Origin: Megasphaera sp.
Lineage (GTDB): Bacteria; Bacillota; Negativicutes; Veillonellales; Megasphaeraceae
Reading direction: 5' to 3'
DNA: 64,000 nucleotides
Assembly: GCA_022641375.1 (NCBI GenBank)
Contig: JALCDF010000002.1
Location: 36,822-100,821 of the forward strand
The first letter of the stretch is position 1. Each line of letters begins with the position of its first letter. Position numbers and translations under genes: made by a program. The notes beneath the pieces are model-generated. The model worked only from the letters and a program-made list of their open reading frames with translations, had not been told where the DNA came from and did no database searches. Shown here piece after piece: positions 35,653 to 44,660 of this stretch.

Positions 35653-36445
35653 AAAAAGGCAGCCTATCGGAGTTTTTGATTCCGGCGTAGGCGGCTTGAC
35701 CGTTGTCAATAAACTTCGTAAATTGCTGCCCTATGAAAATATCGTGTTCCTCGGTGATTCCAAACGGAATCCCTACGGATCCCGCAGCAAAGAAGAATTG
35801 TTGCGTTTTTCCAGAGAAATCCTGCATTTCCTGACGGAGCAGCAGGTCAAGCTGGTGGCTATCGGCTGCAATACCGTGACGGCGTCCGTCTACGATATCA
35901 TTCGTAATGAAACGGCGTTTCCGCTTATCGGCATGAGTCGTGGCATCCAGACGGCCCGGGAAATCAGCCTGAAAAAGAAAATTGCTGTCTTTGCGACGGA
36001 TGTGACGATTGCCAACCATGTTCATCGGAATATGGCGGCCCAGCTCGATCCGGAAATCGAAATCATCGAACAAGCCTGTCCGGGTATCGCCGATTGTGTC
36101 GAACAGGGAAAATTGCAGGGTCCGGAAATCATGTCGCTGCTGCGGAAATATACAGCTCCGGTCCTGGCTTCCGGTGCGGATACGGCTATTTTCGGCTGTA
36201 CCCATTATCCCTTCGTCCAGCCGTTGTTCGAAGAGCTGTGCGGGGATAAGATCGTCTTTGTCGATCCGGCGCATGAGATGTCATTGCAAACCTTGGAAAT
36301 CCTGAAAAAGGATAGTTTGTTGAATCATGACCGCCTGCCGGGATATCTGCGGCTGTGTTTTACCGCCGAAGCCGAACGGGGTGCCCGTTTGGCAGAGCAT
36401 CTTATTCCGGCTAACGAATTTACTGTTGAAAAAATTGAGTTATAA
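35645..36445 (+). CDS. murI: Glutamate racemase MurI
   Basis: Makes D-glutamate for peptidoglycan. 266 residues. PIGVFDSGVGGLTVVNKL at the N-terminus holds the catalytic-pocket Asp-Ser, the first catalytic Cys is in AIGCNTVTASV near residue 78, and the second in IFGCTHYPF near 187. The GDSKRNPYGSRSKEE segment is typical. Start is TTG 35645 with a GGAGG site 8 bases upstream; no ATG fits. Translationally coupled with the thioesterase gene. Confidence 0.95.
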   Translation: MDKKRQPIGVFDSGVGGLTVVNKLRKLLPYENIVFLGDSKRNPYGSRSKEELLRFSREILHFLTEQQVKLVAIGCNTVTASVYDIIRNETAFPLIGMSRGIQTAREISLKKKIAVFATDVTIANHVHRNMAAQLDPEIEIIEQACPGIADCVEQGKLQGPEIMSLLRKYTAPVLASGADTAIFGCTHYPFVQPLFEELCGDKIVFVDPAHEMSLQTLEILKKDSLLNHDRLPGYLRLCFTAEAERGARLAEHLIPANEFTVEKIEL

Positions 36446-36465
36446 TTAAAAAGGAGTCCTGCGCT

Positions 36466-37008
36466 GTGTTATTGTATGCACTCATTAACGTTATCGTCGC
36501 TGTCATTGGAATCATTGCTGTCCTGTATCTTTTATTTCGTTTCTTCGCCTGGCGTCAGGGCGATGCCCGCTTCGTCATCGAAGCACGCCGCCGTCAGCCT
36601 TTCGAATTAAAAAATATAACGCAGGATACAGCCGTATTTGAAACCGAAGTACCCATTAAAAATGCCGGCAAACAACTCGGTACGATCATGGATTTCTATC
36701 CCCGGACACTGCTGCCGCGGGAACAATATGATAAAGTCATCGTTCATTCCCAATTGGCCAACAAGGCTGCTGAACGGGATGATAACTATTGGGAATCCGT
36801 TATCCTCAACCCCGGCGATACCGGTATGATTCGTGTCACTATCGCGCTGGTCAGCAAGACCCATACGATTCGTGAAGATCTTAAGACATTTCCCGATATG
36901 CCCATCGATCTGGTATATCAGGTCGTGGCCCGTAGTGACTGGTATATCCATAAAGCCCGTATTACCCTGAAGGCTTCAGAAGTACAACATGTATTGGAAT
37001 TGAACTAG
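36466..37008 (+). CDS. Conserved hypothetical single-span membrane protein
   Basis: 180 residues starting GTG 36466 with an AAAAAGGAG site. One N-terminal hydrophobic span (LINVIVAVIGIIAVLYLLFRFF), then a soluble domain of about 145 residues rich in beta-strand patterns (FETEVPIKNAGKQLGTIMDFYPR; GDTGMIRVTIALV). I recognise no family. The 20-base gap to murI and 13-base gap to the F420-ligase-like gene make it part of the same transcript. Confidence 0.7.
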   Translation: MLLYALINVIVAVIGIIAVLYLLFRFFAWRQGDARFVIEARRRQPFELKNITQDTAVFETEVPIKNAGKQLGTIMDFYPRTLLPREQYDKVIVHSQLANKAAERDDNYWESVILNPGDTGMIRVTIALVSKTHTIREDLKTFPDMPIDLVYQVVARSDWYIHKARITLKASEVQHVLELN

Positions 37009-37021
37009 GAGGAATACGGTC

Positions 37022-37687
37022 ATGGCAGAATTAGAATTAGTACCTGTAAAAACAAGGATCCTTACGGATAAAGATAATATTGTTGACGTCATCGAAGAAT
37101 ATGCAAAGGACATCGTCGGTCCCGATGATCTGGTTTGCTCAGCAGAAAGTGTCGTTGCCATTACGCAGCACCGCTATACCCGGCCGGAAGATCTGACGCC
37201 GTCCTGGCAGTGCCGGCTCATGCGCCGTTTCGTTCCCGGTGAAGGTTCTATGGCCAGCCTGTATGGGATGCAGGCCGCGATGGAACTGGAAGGGGAATGG
37301 AAAATGCTGTTCGCCTTCATTATCGGCTTTTTAGCCAAGCTCGTCGGCAAGAACGGCGTGTGGTATAAATTATGCCGGCAGGCATCTCTTACCGATGATG
37401 TAACCGGTACGATGCCGCCGTTCGATAAATGTATCGTATACGGCCCGGCTGATCCCGACGGCGTAGCTGAAAAAATTAAAAAACGCATGGGCTGCTATGG
37501 CGCCTGTGTAGCCGATGTCAACGATTTGAAACGGTCTGCTGTCCTGGGCCATTCCCGTGGTCTGGATACCCAGAAAATCGCCAAGATCCTCATTGATAAT
37601 CCTTTTGGTAATGCGTCTCAAAAGACACCTATCGTTGTTATTAAAAACTATGGGAAATTTGCCAAGGAAGAAAATAATAAAAATTAG
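37022..37687 (+). CDS. Coenzyme F420-0:L-glutamate ligase-like protein
   Basis: 221 residues. VPVKTRILTDKDNIVDVIEEYAKDIVGPDDLVCSAESVVAITQ resembles the CofE/F420_ligase domain, as do GVWYKLCRQASLTDDVTGTMPPFDKCIVYGPADPDGVAEKI and the ADVNDLKRSAVLG metal/glutamate-binding segment. F420 is not expected in Negativicutes, so this is probably a paralogue catalysing another gamma-glutamyl or related amide ligation. AGGAGG site before ATG 37022. A spacer with a small hairpin separates it from rdgB. Confidence 0.72.
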   Translation: MAELELVPVKTRILTDKDNIVDVIEEYAKDIVGPDDLVCSAESVVAITQHRYTRPEDLTPSWQCRLMRRFVPGEGSMASLYGMQAAMELEGEWKMLFAFIIGFLAKLVGKNGVWYKLCRQASLTDDVTGTMPPFDKCIVYGPADPDGVAEKIKKRMGCYGACVADVNDLKRSAVLGHSRGLDTQKIAKILIDNPFGNASQKTPIVVIKNYGKFAKEENNKN

Positions 37688-37746
37688 AATATTGTCGAAT
37701 CAGTATCCCTGAAAACTTCAGGCCTGCTGTACAAAGGAGGCATAGT

Positions 37747-38337
37747 ATGGGTCAAACAATAGTACTCGCTACCCATAACGCAGGGAAAATACGTGAATTT
37801 CAAAGTGCGTTAACACCATTAGGCTATGATGTCATTCCCGTGCATGACATATTACCCGATATCAAAGAACCGGAAGAAACAGGTACGACGTTTGCTGAAA
37901 ACGCCCGTATTAAAGCAGCGTATTACATGAAAGCGACAGGAAAACCCTGCCTGGCCGATGACTCCGGTATTATTGCCGATGCATTGGGCGACCGCCCCGG
38001 TATCTATTCGGCACGGTATGCCGGCGATGACTGTGATGATGAAAAAAATAATCAGAAACTCATAGCCGATTTGTCTGTTGTGCCTCCGAAAGAACGGATT
38101 GTTCATTATATTTGTATTCTCGTCCTGCTCTATCCCGATGGGAAGGAAATCAGGTCGTCCGGCTGGTGTGACGGTATTTTGCGTGATTACTATGCCGGCC
38201 ATAACGGATTTGGGTATGACCCGTTGTTCTATATACCAGAGTTAGGCAAAACGATGGCGGAACTGACGATGGCAGAAAAGAATTCTATCAGCCATCGCGG
38301 TGAAGCGTTGGAACGGCTCGTATCGTCACTGCGATGA
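37747..38337 (+). CDS. rdgB: RdgB/HAM1 XTP/dITP pyrophosphatase
   Basis: Removes ITP, dITP and XTP from the nucleotide pool. 196 residues. Signature N-terminus IVLATHNAGKIREFQ, ETGTTFAENARIKA, CLADDSGIIADALGDRPGIYSARYAG and the C-terminal GFGYDPLFYIPELGKTMAELT with SHRGEAL. AAAGGAGG ribosome site before ATG 37747. The stop overlaps the yfcE start (ATGA), a pairing common in Firmicutes. Confidence 0.96.
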   Translation: MGQTIVLATHNAGKIREFQSALTPLGYDVIPVHDILPDIKEPEETGTTFAENARIKAAYYMKATGKPCLADDSGIIADALGDRPGIYSARYAGDDCDDEKNNQKLIADLSVVPPKERIVHYICILVLLYPDGKEIRSSGWCDGILRDYYAGHNGFGYDPLFYIPELGKTMAELTMAEKNSISHRGEALERLVSSLR

Positions 38338-38831
38338 AACCGGTGTCGATAGGTGTCGTCAGTGACAGCCACGGCCGTTTTAAACGATTGAAAAAAATGG
38401 CGGATGAAGCACCGGCCGTTTCCGCCTGGATCCACGGCGGAGATTACAGCAGCGATGCCGATGATTTGGCAACCTATACGGGTGTGCCGGCCTATGCTGT
38501 TTTGGGCAACAACGATTATTTCAGGGAATCTACCGCGCCGGAATGCCGCAAAGTGACCCTGGCCGGTGTGACTATCGTCGTTATTCACGGCTGTCAGTGG
38601 TATGGGGAAAAAAGACTGGAGAAACTGGTCGAACTGGGGCAGGAGAATAAGGCTTCCCTGGTCATATTCGGTCATACGCACCGCTGCTTCCTCAAGAATA
38701 TCGATGGCATCACCATCCTCAACCCGGGCAGTATCGGCCTGCCAAGAGACTGTCGTCATGGAACGTATGGAATCGTGACGATTGACCAGAAAAAAATCCA
38801 GGATATACGCATGTATGAATTAAGCGATTAG
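38334..38831 (+). CDS. yfcE: YfcE/MJ0936 family metallophosphoesterase
   Basis: 165 residues. Calcineurin-like phosphodiesterase motifs: GVVSDSHGRF, IHGGDYSSDAD, VLGNNDY, VIHGCQWYG, VIFGHTHRCF and LNPGSIGLPR, providing a dinuclear metal site. Family members hydrolyse phosphodiesters such as bis-p-nitrophenyl phosphate; physiological substrate unknown. Overlaps rdgB by 4 bases. Confidence 0.92.
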   Translation: MKPVSIGVVSDSHGRFKRLKKMADEAPAVSAWIHGGDYSSDADDLATYTGVPAYAVLGNNDYFRESTAPECRKVTLAGVTIVVIHGCQWYGEKRLEKLVELGQENKASLVIFGHTHRCFLKNIDGITILNPGSIGLPRDCRHGTYGIVTIDQKKIQDIRMYELSD

Positions 38832-38871
38832 AGAAATATGTTCTCATCGCGAATGCAAAAGGAAATAGATA

Positions 38872-39648
38872 ATGACTATCAAACCAAACAAATTGAAATT
38901 ATACGGCTTCAATAACCTGACTAAGACTCTCAGCTTCAATATGTATGATATTTGTTATGCCATTAGTGAAACATCGCGGAAGCAATACATCGAATACATC
39001 GATGAGCAATATAATGCCGAACGGCTGACAAAAATCCTCAAGAACGTATCAGATATTATCGGTGCCAACATTCTCAACATTGCCAGTCAGGATTATGATC
39101 CGCAGGGAGCCAGTGTGACCATTCTCATATCGGAAGAACCATTGGAACCGAAAGATGCCGATGTGGTCTGTCATCTTGACAAAAGCCATCTGACTGTCCA
39201 TACCTATCCGGAATGTCATCCTCAGGAAGGAATCATGACATTTCGTGCCGATATCGACGTATCGACATGCGGCCGTATTTCGCCGCTGAATGCACTTAAT
39301 TATCTCTTGGACAGTTTTGATTCGGATATCGTGACCCTGGATTATCGTGTACGGGGATTTACCCGTGATATTACAGGCAAGAAGCTGTTCATCGATCATC
39401 GCATCAACTCAATCCAGAACTTTATCAATCCCAAGACGCGGAACCGCTATGATATGGTCGATGTCAATGTATATCAGGAAAACATTTTCCACACCAAGAT
39501 GATCCTGAAAGAATTTGATCTCGATAATTATCTTTTCAATACCAAGGCCAGCGAACTGGAACCACGCCGGCAGAAACAAATCCGTCAGCACCTCCATCAG
39601 GAAATGTTGGAAATCTTCAATGGCCGTAATATGCCAAGCATGAAATAA
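38872..39648 (+). CDS. speD: S-adenosylmethionine decarboxylase SpeD (E. coli type)
   Basis: Supplies decarboxylated SAM for spermidine synthesis. 258 residues, close to the 264 of E. coli SpeD. The pyruvoyl-forming Ser follows HLDK in [16 protein letters not shown] near residue 104; the proenzyme would self-cleave there. No spermidine synthase (speE) lies beside it. ATG 38872 has an AAAAGGAAA site. A terminator follows. Confidence 0.95.
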   Translation: MTIKPNKLKLYGFNNLTKTLSFNMYDICYAISETSRKQYIEYIDEQYNAERLTKILKNVSDIIGANILNIASQDYDPQGASVTILISEEPLEPKDADVVCHLDKSHLTVHTYPECHPQEGIMTFRADIDVSTCGRISPLNALNYLLDSFDSDIVTLDYRVRGFTRDITGKKLFIDHRINSIQNFINPKTRNRYDMVDVNVYQENIFHTKMILKEFDLDNYLFNTKASELEPRRQKQIRQHLHQEMLEIFNGRNMPSMK

Positions 39649-39662
39649 AATAGCACTCGGGA

Positions 39663-39713
39663 AAGAGCAAGCAGCAGTTCGTCAGATTCGAACCGCTGGC
39701 TGCTCTTTTTTTG
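39663..39713 (+). terminator. Terminator after speD
   Basis: Long imperfect stem (AGAGCAAGCAGCAGTTCG with CGAACCGCTGGCTGCTCT) and a seven-T tail. Confidence 0.9.
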
Positions 39714-39726
39714 CTGATACAAGGGA

Positions 39727-39755
39727 TTGGCACAGGACGAAGCAGGATATATAAT
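39727..39755 (+). promoter_or_regulatory. Promoter for the DUF5714 gene
   Basis: TTGGCA at 39727-39732, 17-base spacer, TATAAT at 39750-39755. Confidence 0.8.
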
Positions 39756-39906
39756 AAAGATATAGTAATGATGATAGCGGTATCAGCGGCAGATACCCTG
39801 ATGGAGAATAAACTGTCACCAGGAATATAGACACAGGGAAGGAAGTGTTTACGATGGCACAACAGGCCCATACGACGTCCCATTCTGTGAAAAAGGAGGC
39901 TGCAGC

Positions 39907-40599
39907 ATGCAGGAAGAATGTTTGATTTGTAAGGCCCCGCTTGAATATTTGGAAAAAGATGTGTTGATGGAATGTGCGATTTGCCACAAAAAGGAATATG
40001 CCAAGACACGCTGTGTCAACGGACATTATGTTTGCAATGAATGCCATACGCAAGGCATGGATGTCGTCATTCACATCTGTTTACAGGACAGCAGCAAAAA
40101 TCCATTGGTGATACTGGAAAAATTAATGTCTCAGCCGTTTTGTCATATGCACGGACCGGAGCATCATGTTCTCGTCGGTTCGGCATTGCTGACGGCGTTT
40201 AAAAATGCCGGCGGGGATATCGACCTGGAAGCAGCCCTGATAGAAATGCAGAGCCGGGGGAAGAAAGTTCCCGGTGGTGCCTGTGGTTTTTGGGGTGCTT
40301 GCGGAGCCGGTATCAGTACGGGAATATTCGTGTCTATCATTTCTAAATCCACGCCCCTGGCAGTAGAAGCGTTCGGATTGTCCAATCAGATGACCGCCAA
40401 AGCACTGGAACAAATCGGCCGTATCGGCGGACCGCGTTGCTGCAAGAGGGATTCCTATCTGTCCATATTGGCAGCCATCGATTTTGTGGCAGCGCATTTT
40501 CATGTATCCATGGAAAAATCTAAGGTTATCTGTACCCGGTCGGCGATGAATAATCAGTGCATCGGCAAACGGTGTCCCTTTTCGAAAGCGAATCAGTAG
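39907..40599 (+). CDS. DUF5714 Cys-rich protein
   Basis: 230 residues with about 17 Cys. The N-terminal 60 residues carry CLICKAPL, CAICHKKE and CVNGHYVCNECH, a zinc-ribbon-like pattern. The remainder matches DUF5714: HGPEHHVLVGSALLTAF, GGACGFWGACGAGISTGIF and GGPRCCKRDSYL, then a closing CTRSAMNNQCIGKRCPF. Known only as an anaerobe-associated domain, perhaps binding metal or Fe-S. Strong GGAGG site; own promoter and terminator, so monocistronic. Confidence 0.78.
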   Translation: MQEECLICKAPLEYLEKDVLMECAICHKKEYAKTRCVNGHYVCNECHTQGMDVVIHICLQDSSKNPLVILEKLMSQPFCHMHGPEHHVLVGSALLTAFKNAGGDIDLEAALIEMQSRGKKVPGGACGFWGACGAGISTGIFVSIISKSTPLAVEAFGLSNQMTAKALEQIGRIGGPRCCKRDSYLSILAAIDFVAAHFHVSMEKSKVICTRSAMNNQCIGKRCPFSKANQ

Positions 40600-40631
40600 C
40601 ATACGGCTGCTCCGGATTATCAGGAAACAGT

Positions 40632-40684
40632 AAACAAACAGGGTATCTCACTAGTATGTGCTAGTGAGATACCCTGTTTGTTTT
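40632..40684. terminator. Bidirectional terminator
   Basis: Perfect 23-bp stem (40632-40654 with 40661-40683) and a 6-base loop, T run on the plus side and A run on the other, between convergent genes. Confidence 0.92.
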
Positions 40685-40703
40685 ATGGATGGTAAACGGT
40701 ATG

Positions 40704-41903
40704 TTAATCCATTTTATATTCATCATTCCAGGCATCGATACGATCCCGGTAAGCGCTGTCAGCAGCATATTTCTTGTTCTTGTAATATCCTACCGTCAGG
40801 AAGGGAATGACAATGATGAAGATTGCCAGATAGCCGCAATATCCGTATCCGTATTTGATGATATTGGTCAGGCCGACGATGGATACCGTCATGGACAGGA
40901 TGATGATAAAGAGCGTGACGATGCCGGAACGAATGACGGGGTTCTTGGAAACATGTTTCAGCTTAGGCGTTTCAGAGAAACGGGCCGTAAATCCGAAAAC
41001 CGTCGTAATGCCGGTGGAAATCAGGCACAGGAGCAGGCAGATACTGTATACAATGGTCAGCCAGGGCATCCCCATAGCCTGACAGCTGGTCAGTGTCGGC
41101 AGCGGGGACTTCCCGTATATGCCGGTCCATCCTAACAGCATGCAGACGGATAACGTCAGGGCTACGGCATTCATGGCAAACGAAAACCACATGGAAGTAG
41201 AACAATTGCGGCGCGTAAGCAGGGGCGTACCGACGGCGATCATCGTCGGAATGACGACGCATTGGAAACCGGCGTACGTGAACGCATTCAGGATGGCTTT
41301 AGGCAGCATGGAAAATCCATTCATTTCGAAATCAGCGGTCATTGCATGCGTGATCGTAGACGTTCCGGGAGCGCTGCCGGCCATCATGATGCCGATAGCA
41401 AATATAAGAATAGCACTGATAAGGATAGCGATACCCATATACGTCGTAGCTTTGCGCACCAGATCGGCACCGAAGATAGTCAGGACGAAGACAATAGCCC
41501 CGACAACCAAAATCCCCAGATAGTAGTTCAGATGGAGCTGATCCTGCAGGGCCGAAGCAGCACCGGAAATAGCAGCGGAGACCGCCATGAGGACCATGAT
41601 ATAAAAGAACAGTTCAAACAGGTATTCGACCGACTTGGCCGGACTGTACAAGTTGACAAAAAGCTGTTTATAACTGACCAGATGCCGTGAATTATACATA
41701 TTCATCGCTTCCTTGATAGTCAGTGTCAACAACAGCATCGTAATGATAGCGGTAATAGGTCCCAGCCAGCCCAGTCCGATAAAATACACATTGGCCTGAT
41801 TCCCGGTGGCAAATCCGCCGCCGGCGTGAGAGCTGAATAATACGGCTCCGACAGAAAAACAAATACTCAGTGATGCGGCCTTGGCCGTTGTTGGTGTTTC
41901 CAT
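40704..41903 (-). CDS. YkvI-type amino acid carrier, APC/BrnQ-related
   Basis: 399 residues and about ten membrane spans. N-terminal LSICFSVGAVLFSSHAGGGFATGNQ is the YkvI family opening (related to branched-chain and other amino acid carriers of the APC fold). ATG 41903 is preceded by a GGGGG site. The gene is controlled by the T-box leader immediately upstream, whose specifier reads CUC (Leu), so a role in uptake of leucine or other branched-chain amino acids is likely. It ends facing the DUF5714 gene across a shared terminator. Confidence 0.82.
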   Translation of the reverse strand: METPTTAKAASLSICFSVGAVLFSSHAGGGFATGNQANVYFIGLGWLGPITAIITMLLLTLTIKEAMNMYNSRHLVSYKQLFVNLYSPAKSVEYLFELFFYIMVLMAVSAAISGAASALQDQLHLNYYLGILVVGAIVFVLTIFGADLVRKATTYMGIAILISAILIFAIGIMMAGSAPGTSTITHAMTADFEMNGFSMLPKAILNAFTYAGFQCVVIPTMIAVGTPLLTRRNCSTSMWFSFAMNAVALTLSVCMLLGWTGIYGKSPLPTLTSCQAMGMPWLTIVYSICLLLCLISTGITTVFGFTARFSETPKLKHVSKNPVIRSGIVTLFIIILSMTVSIVGLTNIIKYGYGYCGYLAIFIIVIPFLTVGYYKNKKYAADSAYRDRIDAWNDEYKMD

Positions 41904-41941
41904 GGAAATTCCCCCTCAAAGATATATAAAACGTTACTGAG

Positions 41942-42241
41942 AGAAACGAAAACGCCTTTCGTCTCTTCAGCATGATTGCTAAGAGACGAAAGGCGTAATA
42001 TACTTCCGCGGTACCACTCTTGATTCGTCTTCGATGAAGACGCTCTCTCGGATACGGCAGTATGCGATATCCATGCTCTGTAACGGGAGTTCCCGTATTG
42101 GCTTACTTAATTCGGCCGTTCCGTTCAGCAATGAGTTCGATCTGTATTCCGTACTGCCTCACACCGGCCGGCAGCTCTCTGTATCATGAATGCAGATGTA
42201 CTAATTTGCGTCATTACGTTTGTGACGTTTGATTAAAAGTA
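41942..42241 (-). promoter_or_regulatory. T-box leader, leucine type (specifier CUC)
   Basis: On the minus strand the leader holds the canonical AAGAGTGGTACCGCGG T-box at 42021-42006. It is followed by a 16-bp terminator stem (41981-41996 with 41952-41967) and a T-rich tail near 41951-41943. Stem I shows AGAGAGCTG, GGCCGGTGTGAGGCAG, and then GAA-CUC-AUUGCUGA; by analogy with tyrS (GAA-UAC) the specifier is CUC at 42135-42133. Uncharged tRNA-Leu would stabilise the antiterminator and switch on the downstream carrier. The T-box call is firm; the specifier rests on hand alignment. Confidence 0.9.
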
Positions 42242-42270
42242 ATAGTATCACGGTAGGAGACAACTGTCAA
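42242..42270 (-). promoter_or_regulatory. Promoter of the T-box transcript
   Basis: Minus strand TTGACA (42270-42265), 17-base spacer and TACTAT (42247-42242), directly upstream of the leader. Confidence 0.85.
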
Positions 42271-42519
42271 GCATTGATTCCAGGAAACGGGCAGTAACAA
42301 ATGGTATCGCTGATAATTAATTGGTAAGAAAAAAGTTATAATTTCATAAAAATTGAATATTTTATTAATAAATGAAAAATAGATATAATAAAGCCAGAAA
42401 GAAAATTCCGGAATTGCAGAAATGAAAAAGTATTTGAAATACGTGAACGTAAATGAATAGAAAATGAGGTATGATTTATGACTAATGATGCGTATTTGTA
42501 CGCATAAGGAGGAATTTTC
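42271..42519 (+). promoter_or_regulatory. Regulatory region of the carboxylate carrier gene
   Basis: AT-rich 249 bases with no gene. TATAAT at 42384-42389 has no good -35 box, as expected for an activated promoter. The palindrome AATTCCGGAATT at 42404-42415 may be a regulator site. Hairpin ATGCGTA-TTTG-TACGCAT (42488-42505) ends one base before the AAGGAGG ribosome site at 42506-42512 and could influence translation. Confidence 0.5.
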
Positions 42520-43782
42520 ATGGATATGAATATGGCAATTGTATCTTTGCTATTGTTAGTAGCGGTTATTGCCGTCGGATTCAAAAAAAAGGTCAATGTA
42601 GGGATAGTTGCAATCTGTATTGCATTTATATTCGGGATGACAATGGGAATCAAGGATGTTGACATCATCAAAGGATTCGGGACCAATCTTTTCATTATGC
42701 TCCTGGGGATTACATTACTGTGCAGCATTGCGCAGACCAATGGGGCCATTGATTTATTTGCCAGGAAATGTACGGCCATGGTAGGGAAAAATACATGGCT
42801 GGCGCCGGTCATGATCTGGATCATTGGGGCTATTATTTCCGGTGCCGGTCCGGGAAGCATCCCGTCTCTCGGCATCGTTTGTGCGATTGCCGTACCGTTC
42901 GGCATTGCGACCGGATACAGTCCTATCATGATGTGCATCCTGGGTGAGGTAGGGGTGTTTTTTGGCCGGTTTACCCCGATTACGACGGATTGCAGTGTCA
43001 TCATGTCGGTTGCAGCGCCGCAAGGGTATACGGAGTATAGCACCACGTTGATGCTGAGTGCATTGATCGTTAGTATCGTTGAAGCCATTTTCGTATTTGT
43101 CGTTTTTAAGGGATATAAAGTAAAATGCAACAGTGAAATGAAAATAGGCGATTTACCCGGATTTAATCGTAATCAGCTGCTTACATTGATTGGGTTTGCT
43201 GTTTTAGTACTTGTAGTCTTGATTTTCCGTAAAAATGTAGGCCTGGTAGGATTTGCCGTCAGTTCCATTTTAATCCTTCTCGGTGCTGTTGATGAACGGC
43301 AGGCTATTTCCAGAGTTCCCTGGGGGACACTGATTATGATTACCGGCGTAGGGGTGCTGATGAAACTGGTCATTAGTGCCGGCGGTATTCAGTTGCTGTC
43401 GACCCTGCTCAGTTCCATCATGACGCCGCAGACGGCAGCAGCCATTACCGGGGCCAGTGCCGGGATTATGTCCTGGTTTTCGTCAGCGACGGGGGTTGTG
43501 TATCCAACGATGATTCCTACTGTCGGAAGTATCGCCGGATACATGAATGGTACGGTTGATCCCAATGTGCTGATTACAATGATTTCAATCTGTGCAGCCT
43601 ATGCGGGGCTGAGTCCGGCCTCTACGGGTGGCGGTTTGATTTTGGCGGCTTCGGCAACAGATCCTGATTTTTCGGAGAAAGATGAAGCGAAACTGTTTGC
43701 GAAGTTATTTATACTGTCCGCGATAGCATTGTTAATTATTGTTGTCATGGCGTTGTTGGGCGTATTCAATTTATTTGTGTGA
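42520..43782 (+). CDS. MatC-like dicarboxylate carrier (SLC13/ArsB-NhaD superfamily)
   Basis: 420-residue membrane protein with about 11 spans. N-terminal MAIVSLLLLVAVIAVGFKKKVNVG and GFGTNLFIMLLGITLLCSIAQTNGAIDLFARK match the MatC_N (dicarboxylate carrier) domain; the C-terminal half has ALIVSIVEAIFVF and a GASAGIMSWFSSATGVVYPTMIPT motif, typical of this ion-transporter superfamily. Importing a di- or tricarboxylate is the likely role. It is transcribed toward the LysR gene, whose stop codon lies 3 bases away on the other strand, and is the natural uptake step for the catabolic genes beyond it. Confidence 0.82.
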   Translation: MDMNMAIVSLLLLVAVIAVGFKKKVNVGIVAICIAFIFGMTMGIKDVDIIKGFGTNLFIMLLGITLLCSIAQTNGAIDLFARKCTAMVGKNTWLAPVMIWIIGAIISGAGPGSIPSLGIVCAIAVPFGIATGYSPIMMCILGEVGVFFGRFTPITTDCSVIMSVAAPQGYTEYSTTLMLSALIVSIVEAIFVFVVFKGYKVKCNSEMKIGDLPGFNRNQLLTLIGFAVLVLVVLIFRKNVGLVGFAVSSILILLGAVDERQAISRVPWGTLIMITGVGVLMKLVISAGGIQLLSTLLSSIMTPQTAAAITGASAGIMSWFSSATGVVYPTMIPTVGSIAGYMNGTVDPNVLITMISICAAYAGLSPASTGGGLILAASATDPDFSEKDEAKLFAKLFILSAIALLIIVVMALLGVFNLFV

Positions 43783-43784
43783 TA

Positions 43785-44660
43785 TTAATGTTTAAAGCGG
43801 GAGCTGACAAAGTTGATAAAACTGTCAGCTTCTTTTGTTATAAAGGCGTCTTTACGCCAAATGACGGCGACGTTCAGCTTCATGGGATCCTTGAAGGGAA
43901 TCATGATGATGCCATCTTTTTCTTCGATTACCTGCGGCAGGAGAAACGCATTGGCAATAGCATTGCGTACGAATCCTTTGATGGTCATGACTTGATTAGA
44001 ATTGAAAAGGATATTGGGTGTGATATGATCCCGGAGAAAGCGGTTGCGCAGGACCTGTTGGTGATAGTAGCCCATAGAAAAAAGAATAAGCGGATCCTTG
44101 TCGATATCCTTCATATCGATAGCGGTTTTATCTGCCAGGCGATGCTGTGAATCTACGCAGTACATAAGCTGTGTCTCTCCTAAATACTGGGAGTTCAGAG
44201 CCGGTAATTCATTTTCTCCCATGGTGATGATAGCTAGTTCCAATTCACCCTTTTTGACCATACTTTTGGCGGTTTCTGAACCAGCTTCACGTACTTTAAT
44301 GTGAATTTCCGGATGTTTTTTATTGAATTGAGAAAATATCTGTGGGAAAAGAAAATATCCGATCATGGGAGGAATGCCGACGGAAATCGATTGATGGTTT
44401 TCGCTGAGATGTTGGAAGTCTTCAACCAGGTTATCAATATTTTCCAGGATGGCATCACAACGTTTTAAGAACAAGTCTCCTTCCGGCGTAGGGTTGACGA
44501 ATTTTTTGCTGCGATATAGTAAGGGGATTCCTATTTCTTCTTCCAAGGCTTTGATGGAAGTAGTAATACCGGGTTGAGAAATGTAAAGTGTTTCGGCGGC
44601 TTTTGTAATACTGCCCAGATGACAGGCTGTTGAGAAATATCGCATTTGAGTGATTTTCAT
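43785..44660 (-). CDS. LysR family transcriptional regulator
   Basis: 291 residues. N-terminal winged helix (MRYFSTACHLGSITKAAETLYISQPGITTSIKALEEEIG), then the periplasmic-binding-like effector domain (SISVGIPPMIGYFLFPQIFSQF). LysR proteins usually sense a pathway metabolite and activate the divergent operon. Here it is divergent from the RraA-aconitase genes (172-base gap) and convergent with the carrier, so it probably controls both. Start at 44660 with a GAGGT site. Its 3' end overlaps the terminator for the carrier. Confidence 0.93.
   Translation of the reverse strand: MKITQMRYFSTACHLGSITKAAETLYISQPGITTSIKALEEEIGIPLLYRSKKFVNPTPEGDLFLKRCDAILENIDNLVEDFQHLSENHQSISVGIPPMIGYFLFPQIFSQFNKKHPEIHIKVREAGSETAKSMVKKGELELAIITMGENELPALNSQYLGETQLMYCVDSQHRLADKTAIDMKDIDKDPLILFSMGYYHQQVLRNRFLRDHITPNILFNSNQVMTIKGFVRNAIANAFLLPQVIEEKDGIIMIPFKDPMKLNVAVIWRKDAFITKEADSFINFVSSRFKH
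43802..43836 (+). terminator. Terminator of the carrier gene inside the 3' end of the LysR gene
   Basis: Stem AGCTGACA/TGTCAGCT (43802-43809 with 43823-43830), 13-base loop, then TCTTTTG. It lies inside the last codons of the convergent LysR gene. Confidence 0.68.
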
